The notes under the pieces were generated by a model. It had not been told where the DNA came from. It was given only the letters and a program-made list of their open reading frames with translations, and searched no databases. Below, one piece after another: positions 1 through 10,759 of a stretch of DNA of 60,000 nt. Every line of letters begins with the position of its first letter. Positions within the stretch are counted from its first letter, which is position 1. The DNA is from Takakia lepidozioides (taxonomy: Eukaryota > Streptophyta > Takakiopsida > Takakiales > Takakiaceae): NCBI GenBank assembly GCA_030704615.1, contig CM060734.1, positions 52,470,042-52,530,041 of the forward strand. Direction: 5' to 3'. The position numbers and the translations under genes were made by a program.

Positions 1-2148
1 AGTTAGGCTACACCTCAATTGTGCCTGACTCATCAATGGCCACATTAGGCACCACCTGCAAGCTCATTTCAGCAGCACCACGTTCTACATTGAGCACCAG
101 CTTGTGCAGGTTAGGACTGCGTTTGATGGTGTCCACCAGCTCAAACATGAACACTTCCCTGCTCCCCAGCTTGAAGAAATTCCAGATTCGGCCTGATCTA
201 CAGTATCCTTTGTCGCTGAAGCCCAACACTCATTCTCATCACAAGAGCTTCTTGGAAGAGTACTGACAAGCTGGTCCAACGCCCGGGCCTCGTTTAGCTT
301 TGCAATCGCCTTCACCTTTCAGCGCAATCGTTCCATTCCGGAAGTACTCTGATGCAGGTAATTTAGTTCTCGTACCGCCACCATGCTAAGATGCAAAATG
401 AGTACAATCCCATGGACCTGCACCTCTTGAGTCTTCAAACTGAATTATGTGGTTCCTTAATAGTGTCTTAATAGTGTCATTGCAATGCAAGCAGACCGAG
501 ACTCAAGGAAGCCAAGTTCATCATACCTTCCAGCACCTTCACTCAACAATCTGAACTCTGACAGTGTGTATAGGTCCCTCTCTAACCTTTCAAAGTGAGC
601 CAGTTAGCTATTTTCTGTTTCAATATGTCGAATCACATATGCAGGCAGGCTGACTCAATCTGCCATTACTCGGTGGCATCTCCATACCTGCGACTGCCCC
701 GCCTTTCTTCTTCGGTCTTGCTTTTCTTTTTCTAAGAGCGAGCATCCACTCATGCATCTGCTAGTCCGAGACGAAACTGGATCATACGGGCTAAAGCGCT
801 TGTGAAGAAAGTGGCTTATCCCTGACATATCATAGCGTTGCTGGTCAGTTGGCTCCAACACGGCTTGGCAGTAATGGCTACACCATTCGGAGCATTGCTG
901 GTCATCTGGTTCCAGCCCTTACATTTTCGGTGCCCTATTGCACTTAACACCAACGGCACCACCTGAACACCCAAAATCTGTTCATCATTGTGCGACTTCA
1001 CCATTGAAGTGGCATATGATCACTCATGTGCAAATACAGATCATGCCCCTTTCAAATCGGGTCCCTTCAGCCTTGTAGAAACAAGCATTTAGAGAATATC
1101 TGTCATGAACAAGATCATGCAGCTTGTCTTTGCACTGGAGCACTAACAACACTTTCATCTCTTCTCCATAGGTGTTCAAAGGGTAGCAGGTGCAACTGCT
1201 ACAAACATCTACCAGTAGCTTCCTTCCTTTTCATGCTTCAGATTTGTGCCAGAGGTCATTCCGTTGTTGACCAACCAGTATCAAGACTCTAAGCCTTAAG
1301 GTAAAATACATAACCAAGTTGTGATCTCCACAAGCAGCCCGCCTAAATTCTATAAGCAGATCCTCTAGCAATTGGCTCCTTTGGGCATTTCTTAGCACTT
1401 GAACACAATACACGAACCTAACTCAGTCGTTCACCACTTCCAGTTGATACGAACTCTGACGCTCGTGAATGAGCAAGGCGCTGCTGCCCTAGATACTACC
1501 TTCTTCTTCTTCGGCAACTCGCTGGTTCATCATACGTTGTTGGTTTATCACACAACAGTATGGCTGCCCGCAAGCCGATACAAGACAGTATGAAGTAGCC
1601 GTTGTCTACGCATACAAGGCCTCTACAAAGTAGTTAATGCCCCACGCTGCACTTTCCCAACCTAAGAGTTGCAGGCTGCCTCATCCCTTCGCCATATGCT
1701 CACTTGTTATGGTGCAATCGATATTGGTTACATGCCATCTCTATTCAGTACTATCACTTCTGCACAGAGAAATCAGCAGCTAATCCTTCTTCTCAAAATT
1801 TCATTTTTCTCTTAACGGCAGGTTTCCTGGACACGAGTTATCCCTTCAGCTGCTAATTTTCCACTCAATCTTGCACTCACTCAACTGAGCTGACATCTTA
1901 AGGAAGCTTCAAAAAACAAAAGACTAGTGCTAACTTAAGACTCGTATCTCGCACTAAAAGACACAAGTTCATCTCTATCGAGTGATATGAAAACTAAACT
2001 TACACTGGTTGTTGACACAAAACACGAAATACAACATAATCACTCGTTAAAATAAGAGTCAAGCCAGGGGCACCCCAAGCTATGGGGACTCCACCCCACA
2101 ACATCCTACTCTCCCTCCATAAGTACACTCAAATGCTAATCAACAAGG
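1..2148. other. Gene-poor stretch with one possible exon
   Basis: No gene is recognised here. On the minus strand, about 8-175, an open frame reads like a conserved exon (it contains FELVDTIKRSPNLHKLVLN), preceded by an acceptor-like TTCTTCAAG. I cannot assign it to a family. The remainder shows only short frames without codon-like character. Confidence 0.3.
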
Positions 2149-2306
2149 GAGCTCAGTCGTGCAGGCTCAACTCGTGAGAGATGAGCCGCACGACTGACGA
2201 GCTCGTGAAGATAAGATGGTTCAGGTGTCAAGCTAAACTTGACACCTGACTTAACACTTGAACTAATTCCAAGTGTTAAATACAAATAACTAGATTTATT
2301 CTAGTT
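2149..2306. repeat. Array of four consecutive hairpins
   Basis: Four inverted repeats follow one another almost without spacers. Arms are 2149-2162/2188-2204 (GAGCTC...GTGC type, with further inner pairing GGCTCA/TGAGCC), 2221-2232/2238-2249 (perfect 12 bp, TCAGGTGTCAAG), 2251-2260/2270-2279 (perfect 10 bp, TTAACACTTG) and 2288-2294/2300-2306 (perfect 7 bp). They lie just beyond the 3' side of the minus-strand Helitron remnant, where Helitrons normally carry a terminal hairpin. Whether they belong to it is inferred from position. Confidence 0.75.
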
Positions 2307-2359
2307 AGTTTCACACTGTGTTTATTTAACTTGACATCTTTCGAATCTAAATGATCTGA

Positions 2360-3017
2360 TTAATCTTGATATAGATGGTGCATTTTTGGTATCACAAAAT
2401 TATTATCATCACTTTCTTTAAGTAACAATCTATCTACGTCTCTTGATTCTTTGCATTCGTGTAACATATTGATGTGCGATATGATTTTGTTACTGAATCC
2501 GGAGATAATGTTTGTATTGAATTGTAGAGATGCTTGCCATGTCATTGGCTCTTGTATTTTTAACTCGTGAATAGAACGCCATGGAATGAATAAAATGCAA
2601 ATTCCACGACTATAGTTTTTTGGGTCATTTTAAATTGAAGGGATTTTGAATTTTTGTAGAACAGGCACCTTTGGAGTTATGAATTCATAACAACTATTTG
2701 TAGTGGATTGTGGATGGGCAGCCAAAATCTATGTCCATTGAGACCTTTTGATTTTCCTACTAGACTGGAGTACTCATAAGGAGATAAATTTTCATAGTTC
2801 GTCGGTCTCTGTTGGTAGTCAATGCGGTAATTGTGAAGTATGAATTGGTCTCCATGTTTTGATTTATCAATTTTAAATGTCTCATAATGTCCGTCTTGCT
2901 CATTCTTATCATCGGCCGTATTAAGTGGATGTTGTTATTGTTCCTATATCTAGTACGATAGACTATACCATGGTTTGGATGAGAAGTTGTAGTCCGTAAT
3001 ATGATCTGATATTTCAT
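2360..3017 (-). pseudogene. Degenerate downstream Helitron coding remnants
   Basis: Two short minus-strand frames (3017-2760 and 2545-2360) continue in the same direction as the Rep piece. The second contains NMLHECKESRDVDRLLL, resembling the helical linker between Rep and helicase in Helitron proteins. The similarity is weak and the helicase motifs are absent. Confidence 0.45.
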
Positions 3018-3079
3018 GAGGTAGCTTATGGCTATTATGGCTGAAATTTCTTGTTGAGACCCAATTGTATTGAGGCACC

Positions 3080-3802
3080 TTATAAAAGACGACGACTTCG
3101 ATCTACAGAGCTTTTGTCGATCTTTCCATCGTAAGTTGTTTCAATTTTTTGGACAGCAATTTGCAATAGCGAACACATATGGGAGGTGTAAATGGACGTT
3201 TTTGTAATGTAGTCTGTGATATAATATATTAGAGCTTTTCCATCTTTACCAGATGCAGCTATGAGTTTGAGATCGTGATTGCATCTGCATGCTATAAGTA
3301 TCCATGGATTTGCATTATTTAACCATTTATCTGTGCGTTTGATTGAGAGTAGTTTTGTGTCAGGATTGAATTTTGTCTCAGCAACCAACGATGACGGATA
3401 GCCATATTGACAAAGGTTGTTTTGGGCATCTTTCTCATGTTTGTAGCATGCCGGATTGCAAACGTGTCTGTTGCAAGTGTTAAGAAGCGTATAGACGTCA
3501 TGTTTGAAGTTACTATGAAAGTCTATGTTGTTGGGATCAGGAGGTCTGGTAGTGCATGGATGGATCGTGGTTTTTTCGTTCTCGGTATTTTCAGAGCTAA
3601 TGTTTTGGAATGGATATAAATTTTTAGTGATGATGGCATTGAGATATTCCAATATAGACGTCTTGAAGAGGTGATCATTCTGCAGTTTTTCCACGAGTTC
3701 ATTCAGATCAGGTGCATTTGTTAACAATATAAGAGTGTGAATGTGGAGACTTCCATTTTTTGCTGATTCATAGCAACCGTAGTGTCCTTCTATGGTGCCC
3801 AA
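3080..3802 (-). pseudogene. Helitron Rep (HUH endonuclease) domain
   Basis: The 240-codon frame contains GSLHIHTLILL, whose HxH pair is the metal-binding HUH motif, and later ALIYYITDYITKTS, matching the double-tyrosine YxxxYxxK active-site motif of Helitron Rep domains. Between them is a region with conserved Cys/His residues (CNRHVCNPACYKHEK). The Rep domain nicks and joins single-stranded DNA in rolling-circle transposition. Both catalytic motifs are intact, but the flanking frames are shifted, so no complete protein is expected. Confidence 0.85.
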
Positions 3803-3873
3803 GATTCTTGATTGGGATCTATATTTTGTCCTTCTTTTTTCTTTTGCACGTAAAAGATATTTGAATGTTGCAT

Positions 3874-4362
3874 TTACAATGCTTTGAACGAAAGTTCAGG
3901 TTTGTCTAGGTTCATTAGATATTGAACGTGAGACTCCAAAGTAAGTTTTCGAGGCCAATTACTCATTTCAGGAACACCAATACCAAAAGGAAATAATGTT
4001 GGAAACATACATAAAATCAGTTGTGGATTGTTATATTCATTTGCCATATGCGAATCGTGAGTGTAAGAAAGGTACATATTATCTTCCATGTTTTTCAAAG
4101 CATATCCATCAAAGTCAACAAGGCATGAGGTCTCAGTCACTGGGCTATTAGATGTTGTCGTAGAGTTATGTGCGTTCTTGATGTTATATAAATCTGTGAT
4201 ATTTGTACGATGCTCATAACTGGCAAGGTCAATATCAGTCGATTTGAAAATCGTCTTAAGATTGATTGTGGAATACCATTGTCGGAGTATGTGTTTAAGG
4301 TATTTGTATCTATTATATCTTGTTTGTAGCCTACATGATTTTCTTTTAGCCAAATAATCCAA
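3874..4362 (-). pseudogene. Helitron transposase linker segment
   Basis: A 162-codon frame overlaps the preceding DUF6570 piece and contains PTLFPFGIGVPE followed by SHVQYLMNL. In Helitron proteins the motif PxLFPxGxGG precedes a conserved HxxYLL helix at the entrance of the Rep domain. The next part lies in a different frame below 3810, so a second frameshift or small deletion falls at 3803-3873. Confidence 0.72.
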
Positions 4363-5042
4363 GGTGATACGACTGCCCTACGGACCCACAATAAATCACA
4401 ATCATTTATCGCATCTAGTGGAGGGTAACTGCTTCCAACAAAATGGACCACCATAGTATCAGAGAGAGTGTGCAATGGAGATGGCATGGATTTGATGAGG
4501 TTACTTGCATGAGATGGATCTTGTGCAAAACTCACCAAGTTTCCTTTCAATGCGAAGTGGCCTTGTCCACCTTTGTTTACGTAACGCAATTTTAATATTA
4601 CACGACAACGATATTTTGCCACTAGTGATTGTTCTACGATTGTCACCACAGGTAGGAGGTTGCGAACATCGCCGGTCCAAAGGCCATTTACAAGGGATAA
4701 TTTGGGTAGACTATTGTTTTTTAATGAAACATGACATTGTCTACATATATGTGACGTATGATTTTGTAATGTGATACCCTTATATGATAGAAGCATTCCG
4801 TTCAAGATAGGGGAAATATGAGATGCAGAGTTCAAAAGTTGTTTTGGAACGTAGATGTCTTCTGTGTGGTTTGATGGAGTTAGTTTTAGTAATGTCTTCA
4901 TAGAAGGTAATTTATGAGGTATGTCATTGATATTGTAGATCACAATGTTACAAGGTTTATGACTTTGGCTACACACACAACATATTTGCTTGATAAATGT
5001 TTTATTTTTCATATGTTCATTGAAGTTTTGCAAACATTGCAT
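4340..5042 (-). pseudogene. Helitron transposase N-terminal region (DUF6570-like)
   Basis: An open frame encodes CxxC pairs (ICCVCSQ, HICRQCHVSL), then NGLWTGD and a VRRAVVSPWIIWLKENH segment. This is the usual layout of the DUF6570 domain that precedes the Rep nuclease in Helitron proteins. The frame is shifted near 4340, after which the protein continues in the frame ending at 3874. The function is inferred from family layout; the copy is broken. Confidence 0.75.
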
Positions 5043-5224
5043 ATTGTTTTAAATATCGATTTGGGGTGGGAATTTGTGGAGTTCATTGATATGATCGATT
5101 TACTCCGAAGGAGTTTTATCTTCAAAACATTCATCTACGATATCTCTTTTGATAACATACGTTTATGTTTTTGTTTTTGTTTTTTTTGTTTTTTTTTTTT
5201 TTTGGATTCGTGTTCTTTTAAAGT

Positions 5225-5540
5225 GTTGCAGGGAGATCTTTTTGAAGGGCATATAAAATTTTCCTTTTTTATTTGTTTCGGATTTTTTGGAAAGTGTGTC
5301 TGGGAGATTTTATTTAGGGCATATGCTATTCTTTTTATTTATTTGTTTCGTGGTTTTTTGAAAGTGTGTCTTGAAGGGCATACGTTATTCTTCTTTTTTT
5401 ATTTGTTTGGTCGATTTTTGAAAGCATGCCTTGGAGGGCATACACTATTCTTCTTTTTTTATTTGTTTCATGTTTTTTTGAAAGGTTGGGTATTATTTGC
5501 GAGATCTCTTTGGAGGGCATAAGCTATTCTTCTTTTTTTG
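5225..5540 (-). repeat. 60-bp coding tandem repeat at 5' end of Helitron ORF
   Basis: The plus-strand landmark AGGGCATA recurs at 5246, 5316, 5375, 5435 and 5514, giving a basic period of about 60 bp (20 codons) with one longer spacer. On the minus strand the unit encodes KKRR-rich repeats such as TNKKRRITYALQDTLSK. Helitron proteins of other eukaryotes often carry short basic tandem repeats N-terminal to DUF6570, so this is plausibly the eroded start of the transposase frame. T-rich tracts on the plus strand (5160-5200) are the A-rich codons of the same region. Confidence 0.7.
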
Positions 5541-5559
5541 TTTCTTTCATTTTTTTGAG

Positions 5560-6078
5560 AATTTTTGTCCATGTTTGGATATTATTCTTATTAAATTGAT
5601 ATAATATTAACAAAATTATAAACTCATAAAATGGTCAAAAATATGATTACAATATGAACTTTATAAAATATCTACAAACATGTGAAAAATGTCAAACATA
5701 GCATGCCACAAGGGACTTTATGAATTCATTGCCTCAAAAAACTTTTTGAAATATTTGTCACTAGGGACTTTTAGCAATCACCTGCACAACAACCACAATG
5801 ATAATATTTAACACGAGAATGTTGACTTCCAAACGATGTAGGAGTTGTAAGAATCTAAATAAACAGTAGATCCACATGTGAACACAACAGCCAGAAAGAA
5901 CAGTAGATAGATAGACAAGGTTGATAGTTTGTATATTTTGCACATAGGTCAGTCAATGCTGGAGCACAGAACAACATTGGCAAAAGTTTTATAAAGATTC
6001 TACAGTGGTGGTCATTGACAAGGTGAGCTTCCTCCATGAGTTTTTTTCATCGTTGTTTCTTCCTCTCTTCCCCCTTCC
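5560..6078. other. AT-rich spacer
   Basis: AT-rich sequence with short minus-strand frames only. No gene, repeat or hairpin that I can support. Confidence 0.5.
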
Positions 6079-6320
6079 CCTCTCCCTCTGTGTTATGCCC
6101 TACCTTGCTCCATTCCAAGAAGGTCATACATGTCATTTCTGGGACAGCCTAGATGATGTATTACATTAAGACAATTCTAAGTCTATGGCGCTATAGACCG
6201 TCACAACAGCCCAGTCATAAGATTATTGATTTTAATTTATATAGGCATGTGGGATGTCCCAGAAATGACATAGCTGACACTCTTTGAATGGAGCAAGGTA
6301 AGTCAAAACAGAGGGAGAGG
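6079..6320. repeat. Foldback (MITE-like) inverted repeat
   Basis: The left arm (6079-6146) and right arm (6255-6320) are near-perfect reverse complements over about 66 bp, with shared blocks CTTGCTCCATTC and TGTCATTTCTGGGACA. They are separated by a loop of about 108 bp. There is no coding potential. It fits a non-autonomous foldback DNA transposon, or a locus able to produce hairpin RNA. Confidence 0.75.
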
Positions 6321-7075
6321 GAGGGTGGGAGAACTTACATAAATGCTTGCCTAACACATATGCTTGCTCTTTGGATTCTCAACTTTTGACTAATCCCACC
6401 TACTGGAGTGAGTTTTCCCTGGTGGCAATGACCACCAGTCTGCCTTCCAAACAACACAAAAGGGTGTATATCACAAGGATATGTCGAAGTACTTTTGAAC
6501 ATGACTGCTTTCCACACATTCACAATTCGGGATGGCGGGCTTCCCGACAGGCTTCAAGGGTATCAAAAGATTCAACAAGTAGAGTTCCAAGTAACATTTC
6601 GGATGATAATAAGTTGTCACATACCAGTTATAGAGATTCGAAAAAAGAAAATTGATGTTGTTTTACCAAAAAAAAAGGATCTTAATGTCCAGCAGGTCTT
6701 ATCTACATATTATCAGAAGTTACAATCCTCCCCCTTTGGAGAACAGAAGGCATCATACTTTATATCAATACTAAGCCAATTAGTATGAAGAAATCTATGT
6801 GAATTCCTCTTTCAATTATGTTCTCCAGATTTATTCCACCTTGTAACTCACATGAAGGGGTTTTAATGTTAGCTGGCCTCACTCAAGATCAACCATGTTC
6901 ATACAGTCAGCTTGGAAACTTCATCACGGCGCAGAGTCCACACAACCACTTAATTCACAAACCCAGACGAGGACCAAAAGCAGATTAGCACAAACAAGTA
7001 GACAACTGACATGATGCCTTCATTTCATCTGCTGACAATTTCCTCTGGTTAAAATAAGAGATTTATTTCTAATGT
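6321..7075. other. Unassigned stretch
   Basis: A plus-strand frame at about 6630-6788 (IDVVLPKKKDLNVQQVLST) has some protein-like character and faintly recalls an MRG-type segment. It has no usable splice context and I do not assign it. Nothing else is recognised. Confidence 0.3.
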
Positions 7076-7250
7076 TTAAGGAGAGACGTCCAGGAAAAAG
7101 AGCATACATTCAAGGATGCCAGAGAGGCAAGTGAGATGCAAGAGTTCTGGAACCAAGGGCATGGGCTGGGTAGTAAAGCACAGGCAGCAATGTTACATCA
7201 TGTTGCAGTAGCTGAACAATTGCATTCCTCAGCGTGCTATCTGGTCCCAC
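7076..7250 (-). pseudogene. KIN-beta-gamma/SNF4-like CBS-domain exon, frameshifted
   Basis: After an acceptor-like TTTTGCAG the minus strand encodes VGPDSTLRNAIVQLLQ and TLLPVLYY, then in a second frame VPELLHLTCLSGILECML. Together these align with the plant KIN-beta-gamma (SNF4-type, SnRK1 regulatory subunit) CBS segment that reads GP-x-x-LK...VPVIY...LLHLASLSGILKC. The two halves are in different frames, so there is a +1 shift within the exon (around 7130-7145). A stop follows at 7076-7078. No neighbouring KIN-beta-gamma exons are recognised on either side, so this is probably a gene fragment rather than a working gene. Confidence 0.6.
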
Positions 7251-7914
7251 CTGCAAAATGATTGGGTTGACAAGACATTACAGCTTCGAAATTGTAAAAT
7301 GCCTCTATCAAAAATACGAGTCAAAGAGAGTGACTCAACATTGATTCCTGCATAGGTATGCACCAAATACAGATGAGTGACAATAGAGGTAGCCCATTTT
7401 TCAAAGAATCAAGGATAATTAAACTGCAATACCTGCAAACTTAATATTACAATGCAATGAATGACTGAATAACTTGCAATGCCTACATAAGGAACATGCT
7501 ATACATGAGCAAAAGTGGCAGTCCTAAGGCTGTCACCCCAGTGACAACCAAATGGTAATCGTATTGAGGTAGAACCCAAATAAGGGAATAAAATTGGAAA
7601 ATTTGAAAAAACAAATATGGATTCTTGCCGAAGCAAGCGTAACTTATGGTTTCATTTGACCCAAATAGCTACTGCCAGCGGGAATGTGGACACCTTCCTA
7701 TGGACACCTTCTGTGGTTTCAAACCTACAACCCATGGTAAGTTGGCTTTGTGCTCTAAATACTGGGCTATATGTTGGATGTCAATACACCTGTATATTGA
7801 GGACCAACAATCAGGCATATGCAGTGGTAAAAGGGAGAACTAAGCATGAGTTTATGCTTCAGATTTGTGAGCTCGTGCTTGTATTCTTCTTCTTTATCAC
7901 TCGAGAAAGATGAG
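7251..7914. other. Unassigned stretch
   Basis: Only short plus-strand frames, none with recognisable motifs. I see no repeat or RNA gene. Confidence 0.4.
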
Positions 7915-7941
7915 CTCGTATCTGTGAGTGCCAGATACGAG
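7915..7941. repeat. Perfect 10-bp hairpin
   Basis: CTCGTATCTG (7915-7924) and CAGATACGAG (7932-7941) pair perfectly around a 7-nt loop. It stands at the start of the repeat-derived block beginning near 8000. Confidence 0.6.
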
Positions 7942-8129
7942 TTAGTTGTAGTACTTGTGGTTTTTGCTTGAGAATGAGAGAAACCAGGTTGTTATGCAAG
8001 GAGCACCATGGAGCTCTTGGTTGTTAGAAGCGGAGGCGATGTGGGTTACGAGGTGGTAGACCTTGGCATTCGATCTTCAGCTTCAGAGATGAAAGCACCA
8101 TACTGCAGGGCTAGAACAGGAGCTAAGAG

Positions 8130-8480
8130 GTGCGACAAGGCCATGGAATGTGCACCTAGGGTTTCAGAGCTTGGAAGAAGAGCTCTTGCACCACAAGAGG
8201 AGTGTCTTGTGGCTAGAAATGTAAGCCTTAGGGTTTCAGGAGCTTGGCAAAGGCTGTGGAGTGCTTAGTCTTGTCTTAGAGAGCATCAAGGAGCCAAGGA
8301 GCCAAGATAGGGGGCTGATACCTCTTGTGTGAAGAGGTTGCATGTGTGGAGCATGTATTCAGCTCATTGAAGCTTCCATCTTCAAGCTTGGAGGGCAAGC
8401 AAGGAAGAGGGAAGGACTGACTTCCCTTATGTGAGAGCAATGCATGTGTGGAGCATGCTTTCAGCCTGTTGAAGGCTTGT
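8130..8480. repeat. Dispersed repeat shared with 13.43-14.0 kb
   Basis: Blocks such as GAGCTTGGAAGAAGAGCTCT, CATGTGTGGAGCATG and TTTCAAGCTTGGAG recur in similar order near 13447-13480 and 13810-13960. This is probably a second, diverged copy of the LTR or leader of the Gypsy-type element that occupies 12.7-15.6 kb. No protein is assigned. Confidence 0.65.
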
Positions 8481-8493
8481 ACTTTTAGGTTAA

Positions 8494-9608
8494 CCTTCTC
8501 TTCATAGTTGTCAAGGGTTTCTTTGATAGCATCCACATTGGTGTAGAGTCTCAGAAGCACACATCCTCCTCGCATAACAATGTCTTCCTCCACTGCAGCC
8601 TGTGCTCCATGACACAAGCAATATTTGAGTACAAGAAGCTCTTCTGAAGATACAGAATGTGGTTCAACAAAGCATGTGAGCTTCATCAACATGGCATATA
8701 AGCGAAGTTAGTGCTGAATAGGCACACCTTGGTGCATTTAAGGCATCTTCCCCCCGTAACTTCTTCTCCTTCAGCTTTGTTTTGATTTGGTCTCCCCTCT
8801 GTAAAAATTATTAGCAACACTAAGGGGATACAACAATTTGATACCACTGACTTTGAGTAAACATACTGAGTGTATATTGCTCTAAAAAGATTATAAAGGT
8901 TTCTTTCAACATCCAACTTCAAAATTTGAAACCGATGAACACCAAAAAGTTTGATAACGGAGATGCATGCCCAGTTGCAAACACGCACTACAGTAGCAGC
9001 CAACCTAATAAATGTTAACATGAAGATTACCTTGAGCAGTTTAAGTTACACCCAAGATTGCCATCCTGCAAAAATGCGACCAACCATTATCAAGTAGGCA
9101 GACCACCTGTTCCTAAACAGTTGCACAAATCTTTCCAGAAACTTGTGCATGGACATTCCGATGCGGGTCACCGTGGAGAATTGACTCCATAGCTGCAGAG
9201 TAGGGTTTGTTTGCATGGATTGAGGTTTGAAGCTCTGCAATTGTAACCTTAGCAGAATTCCAGAGTTTAGTCTATGTTGGGCATTTTCCAACTTCCACTC
9301 CACATATTATTGTTCAGGGGTTGCTTCTTCCTGGCAGCAGAGTGGTGGATTGATGATTAGTTGATGTCCTTCTGTAAAATCAAAATCAGTCCAACAGATG
9401 GGCTGAAAGACGTAAATTTCCTACAGAGAATATATGGATGTTACAGTTACACACTCTGAATTTGGGAATGTATCATTGGAATTTTTTTCATATTTCATAA
9501 TACATCAAGGTTATGGTGTAAGGCAACATTTCACTGGCGCTCAAAGCTTCCCAGCCTGATTGTTTGCTGGACCTTAAACACACTTCGATTAACTGTAATC
9601 TTATCCCC
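8494..9608 (-). other. Coding-like exon candidates, family unknown
   Basis: Three minus-strand segments look like exons. At 9608-9535 an acceptor (CTTTTACAG) precedes GDKITVNRSVFKVQQTIR and ends at a GTGAAA donor. At about 9275-9117 a frame contains AKVTIAELQTSIHANKPYS and GDPHRNVHAQVSGK. At 8690-8494 a frame contains CFVEPHSVSSEELLVLKYC and TNVDAIKETLDNYEEK before a GTTAAC donor. I do not recognise the family, and the phases do not join cleanly, so a decayed gene is as likely as a live one. Confidence 0.3.
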
Positions 9609-9609
9609 C

Positions 9610-10325
9610 TGTAAAAGATAATGAAAAATATGTATTTGGCATTAGAGTTCCACGCACATATATAGGCAGGCTTAATACTACCCAACAATTAATTTGGGCA
9701 ACATAGGTGCCTTCAAGCTACACAGTCCTACGATCATATCAACTGAATGGGTTATTTATGTCAAAAACCAGCTATACACGCTTAAAATAATCACAAAAGG
9801 CAGAGTGCATTGTGAGTTGGCCACATAGGGGGAAAACTGCATGCCTAAACGGATGGCATTTCAGTAGAACACAATCCCTTATTGTAGTGGATTAGGATAT
9901 TATTCAGATTGTAGTTGGCTCACAACTCACAAGATCACTGCCTGTGTCCACTACAACTTAGAAGATCCGTTCAGGTGTGCCTAATATTATTGTGGCCAGA
10001 TACTCGACCGTAGCAGCTGCCATCGGTGCTTCAAACCCACATGTATAGAAGAGTGAGCAGAAGCACTGTCCGGAAATGATAGACGAAGTATTTTTTATTA
10101 AAACCTGTCAAGGTTAAGAAGGTCCTTGCATAGTGTCAAAGCTATGGTAGGACTATGTTGCATTATGACGTATTAATCAAGGTATTTAGGGTCTTATGTC
10201 TTCACCTGTGTCAAGGTTCCCTTATTATTTCATTTGATTCCCGTTACAAGGATTTTGGCCTAAAGTTCAAGTTGTACATTCCATACTCTGAATTCATGAA
10301 ATGGGAAAATGGGTGTGAAATGGTG
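9610..10325. other. Unassigned stretch
   Basis: No convincing open frame, repeat or RNA gene. Confidence 0.4.
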
Positions 10326-10339
10326 TACCGCTCTTATTG

Positions 10340-10740
10340 AAGAGAGCATAATCCGCTTGGTTGGGCCTGCCTTGTGCACCACGCATTCCACGTCACAACG
10401 TCTATCTAAGGGGTCCCTTGCATCCAACACTTACATAACCACATCTGCTGCTTCCACCACTTTCTTAAACTCCTTATAGCAGCCTCTACGTGACCCATCT
10501 GCACACACACAATACTTGGCCAATTTAGACTTCTGAGGCGAACCAGATAGCAAAAAAAACCTTTCAGCCCAACTAAACTGGTTTCCTCATCAAAGACTCT
10601 GGTGAAAGGCTGGGTCAGGGATACTGCGGACCTTAAGAGCCAACAATGACAGCATTGCTCACGCAAGGGATTTTTTGTTTGTCGAAGTCTGAGTTCCGCT
10701 TGGCACACTCCTTGGAGAAATGGATACGCTTTACTGACGC
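10340..10740 (-). pseudogene. Nucleostemin-like (NSN1/GNL3) GTPase fragment
   Basis: After a pyrimidine-poor acceptor (TGTGTGTGCAG) the minus strand encodes YKEFKKVVEAADVV, a TAA stop, then VLDARDPLDRRCDVE and VHKAGPTKRIM. The order YKE...KVxEAxDVxxxVLDARDPLxxRC is the N-terminal edge of the circularly permuted GTPase domain of nucleostemin-family proteins, which act in nucleolar 60S subunit maturation. Upstream, NSDFDKQKI resembles the charged linker before this domain. The premature stop and missing G motifs show it is a gene fragment; the intron-like boundary argues against a processed copy. Confidence 0.6.
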
Positions 10741-10759
10741 ATTTGAGTTTTCCCACGAA

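Larger units (their letters stand above)
2340..5540 (-). mobile_element. Decayed Helitron (rolling-circle transposon)
   Basis: Minus-strand open frames in three phases make up the N-terminal and Rep parts of a Helitron Rep-helicase. Order along the element: 20-residue lysine-rich repeats (5540-5225), a DUF6570-type region (5042-4340), the linker with the conserved PTLFPFG motif (4362-3874), and the Rep nuclease domain (3802-3080). Weaker remnants reach about 2360 (HECKESRDVD motif). No SF1 helicase domain was found, so the 3' half of the ORF is lost. Frameshifts near 4340 and 3810-3870 mean it cannot encode an active transposase. Terminal 5'-TC and CTRR-3' ends could not be fixed. Confidence 0.82.

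Noticed and set aside
6630-6788. Faint MRG-domain resemblance
   Set aside because: Only a short stretch is similar, with no supporting exons or splice sites.
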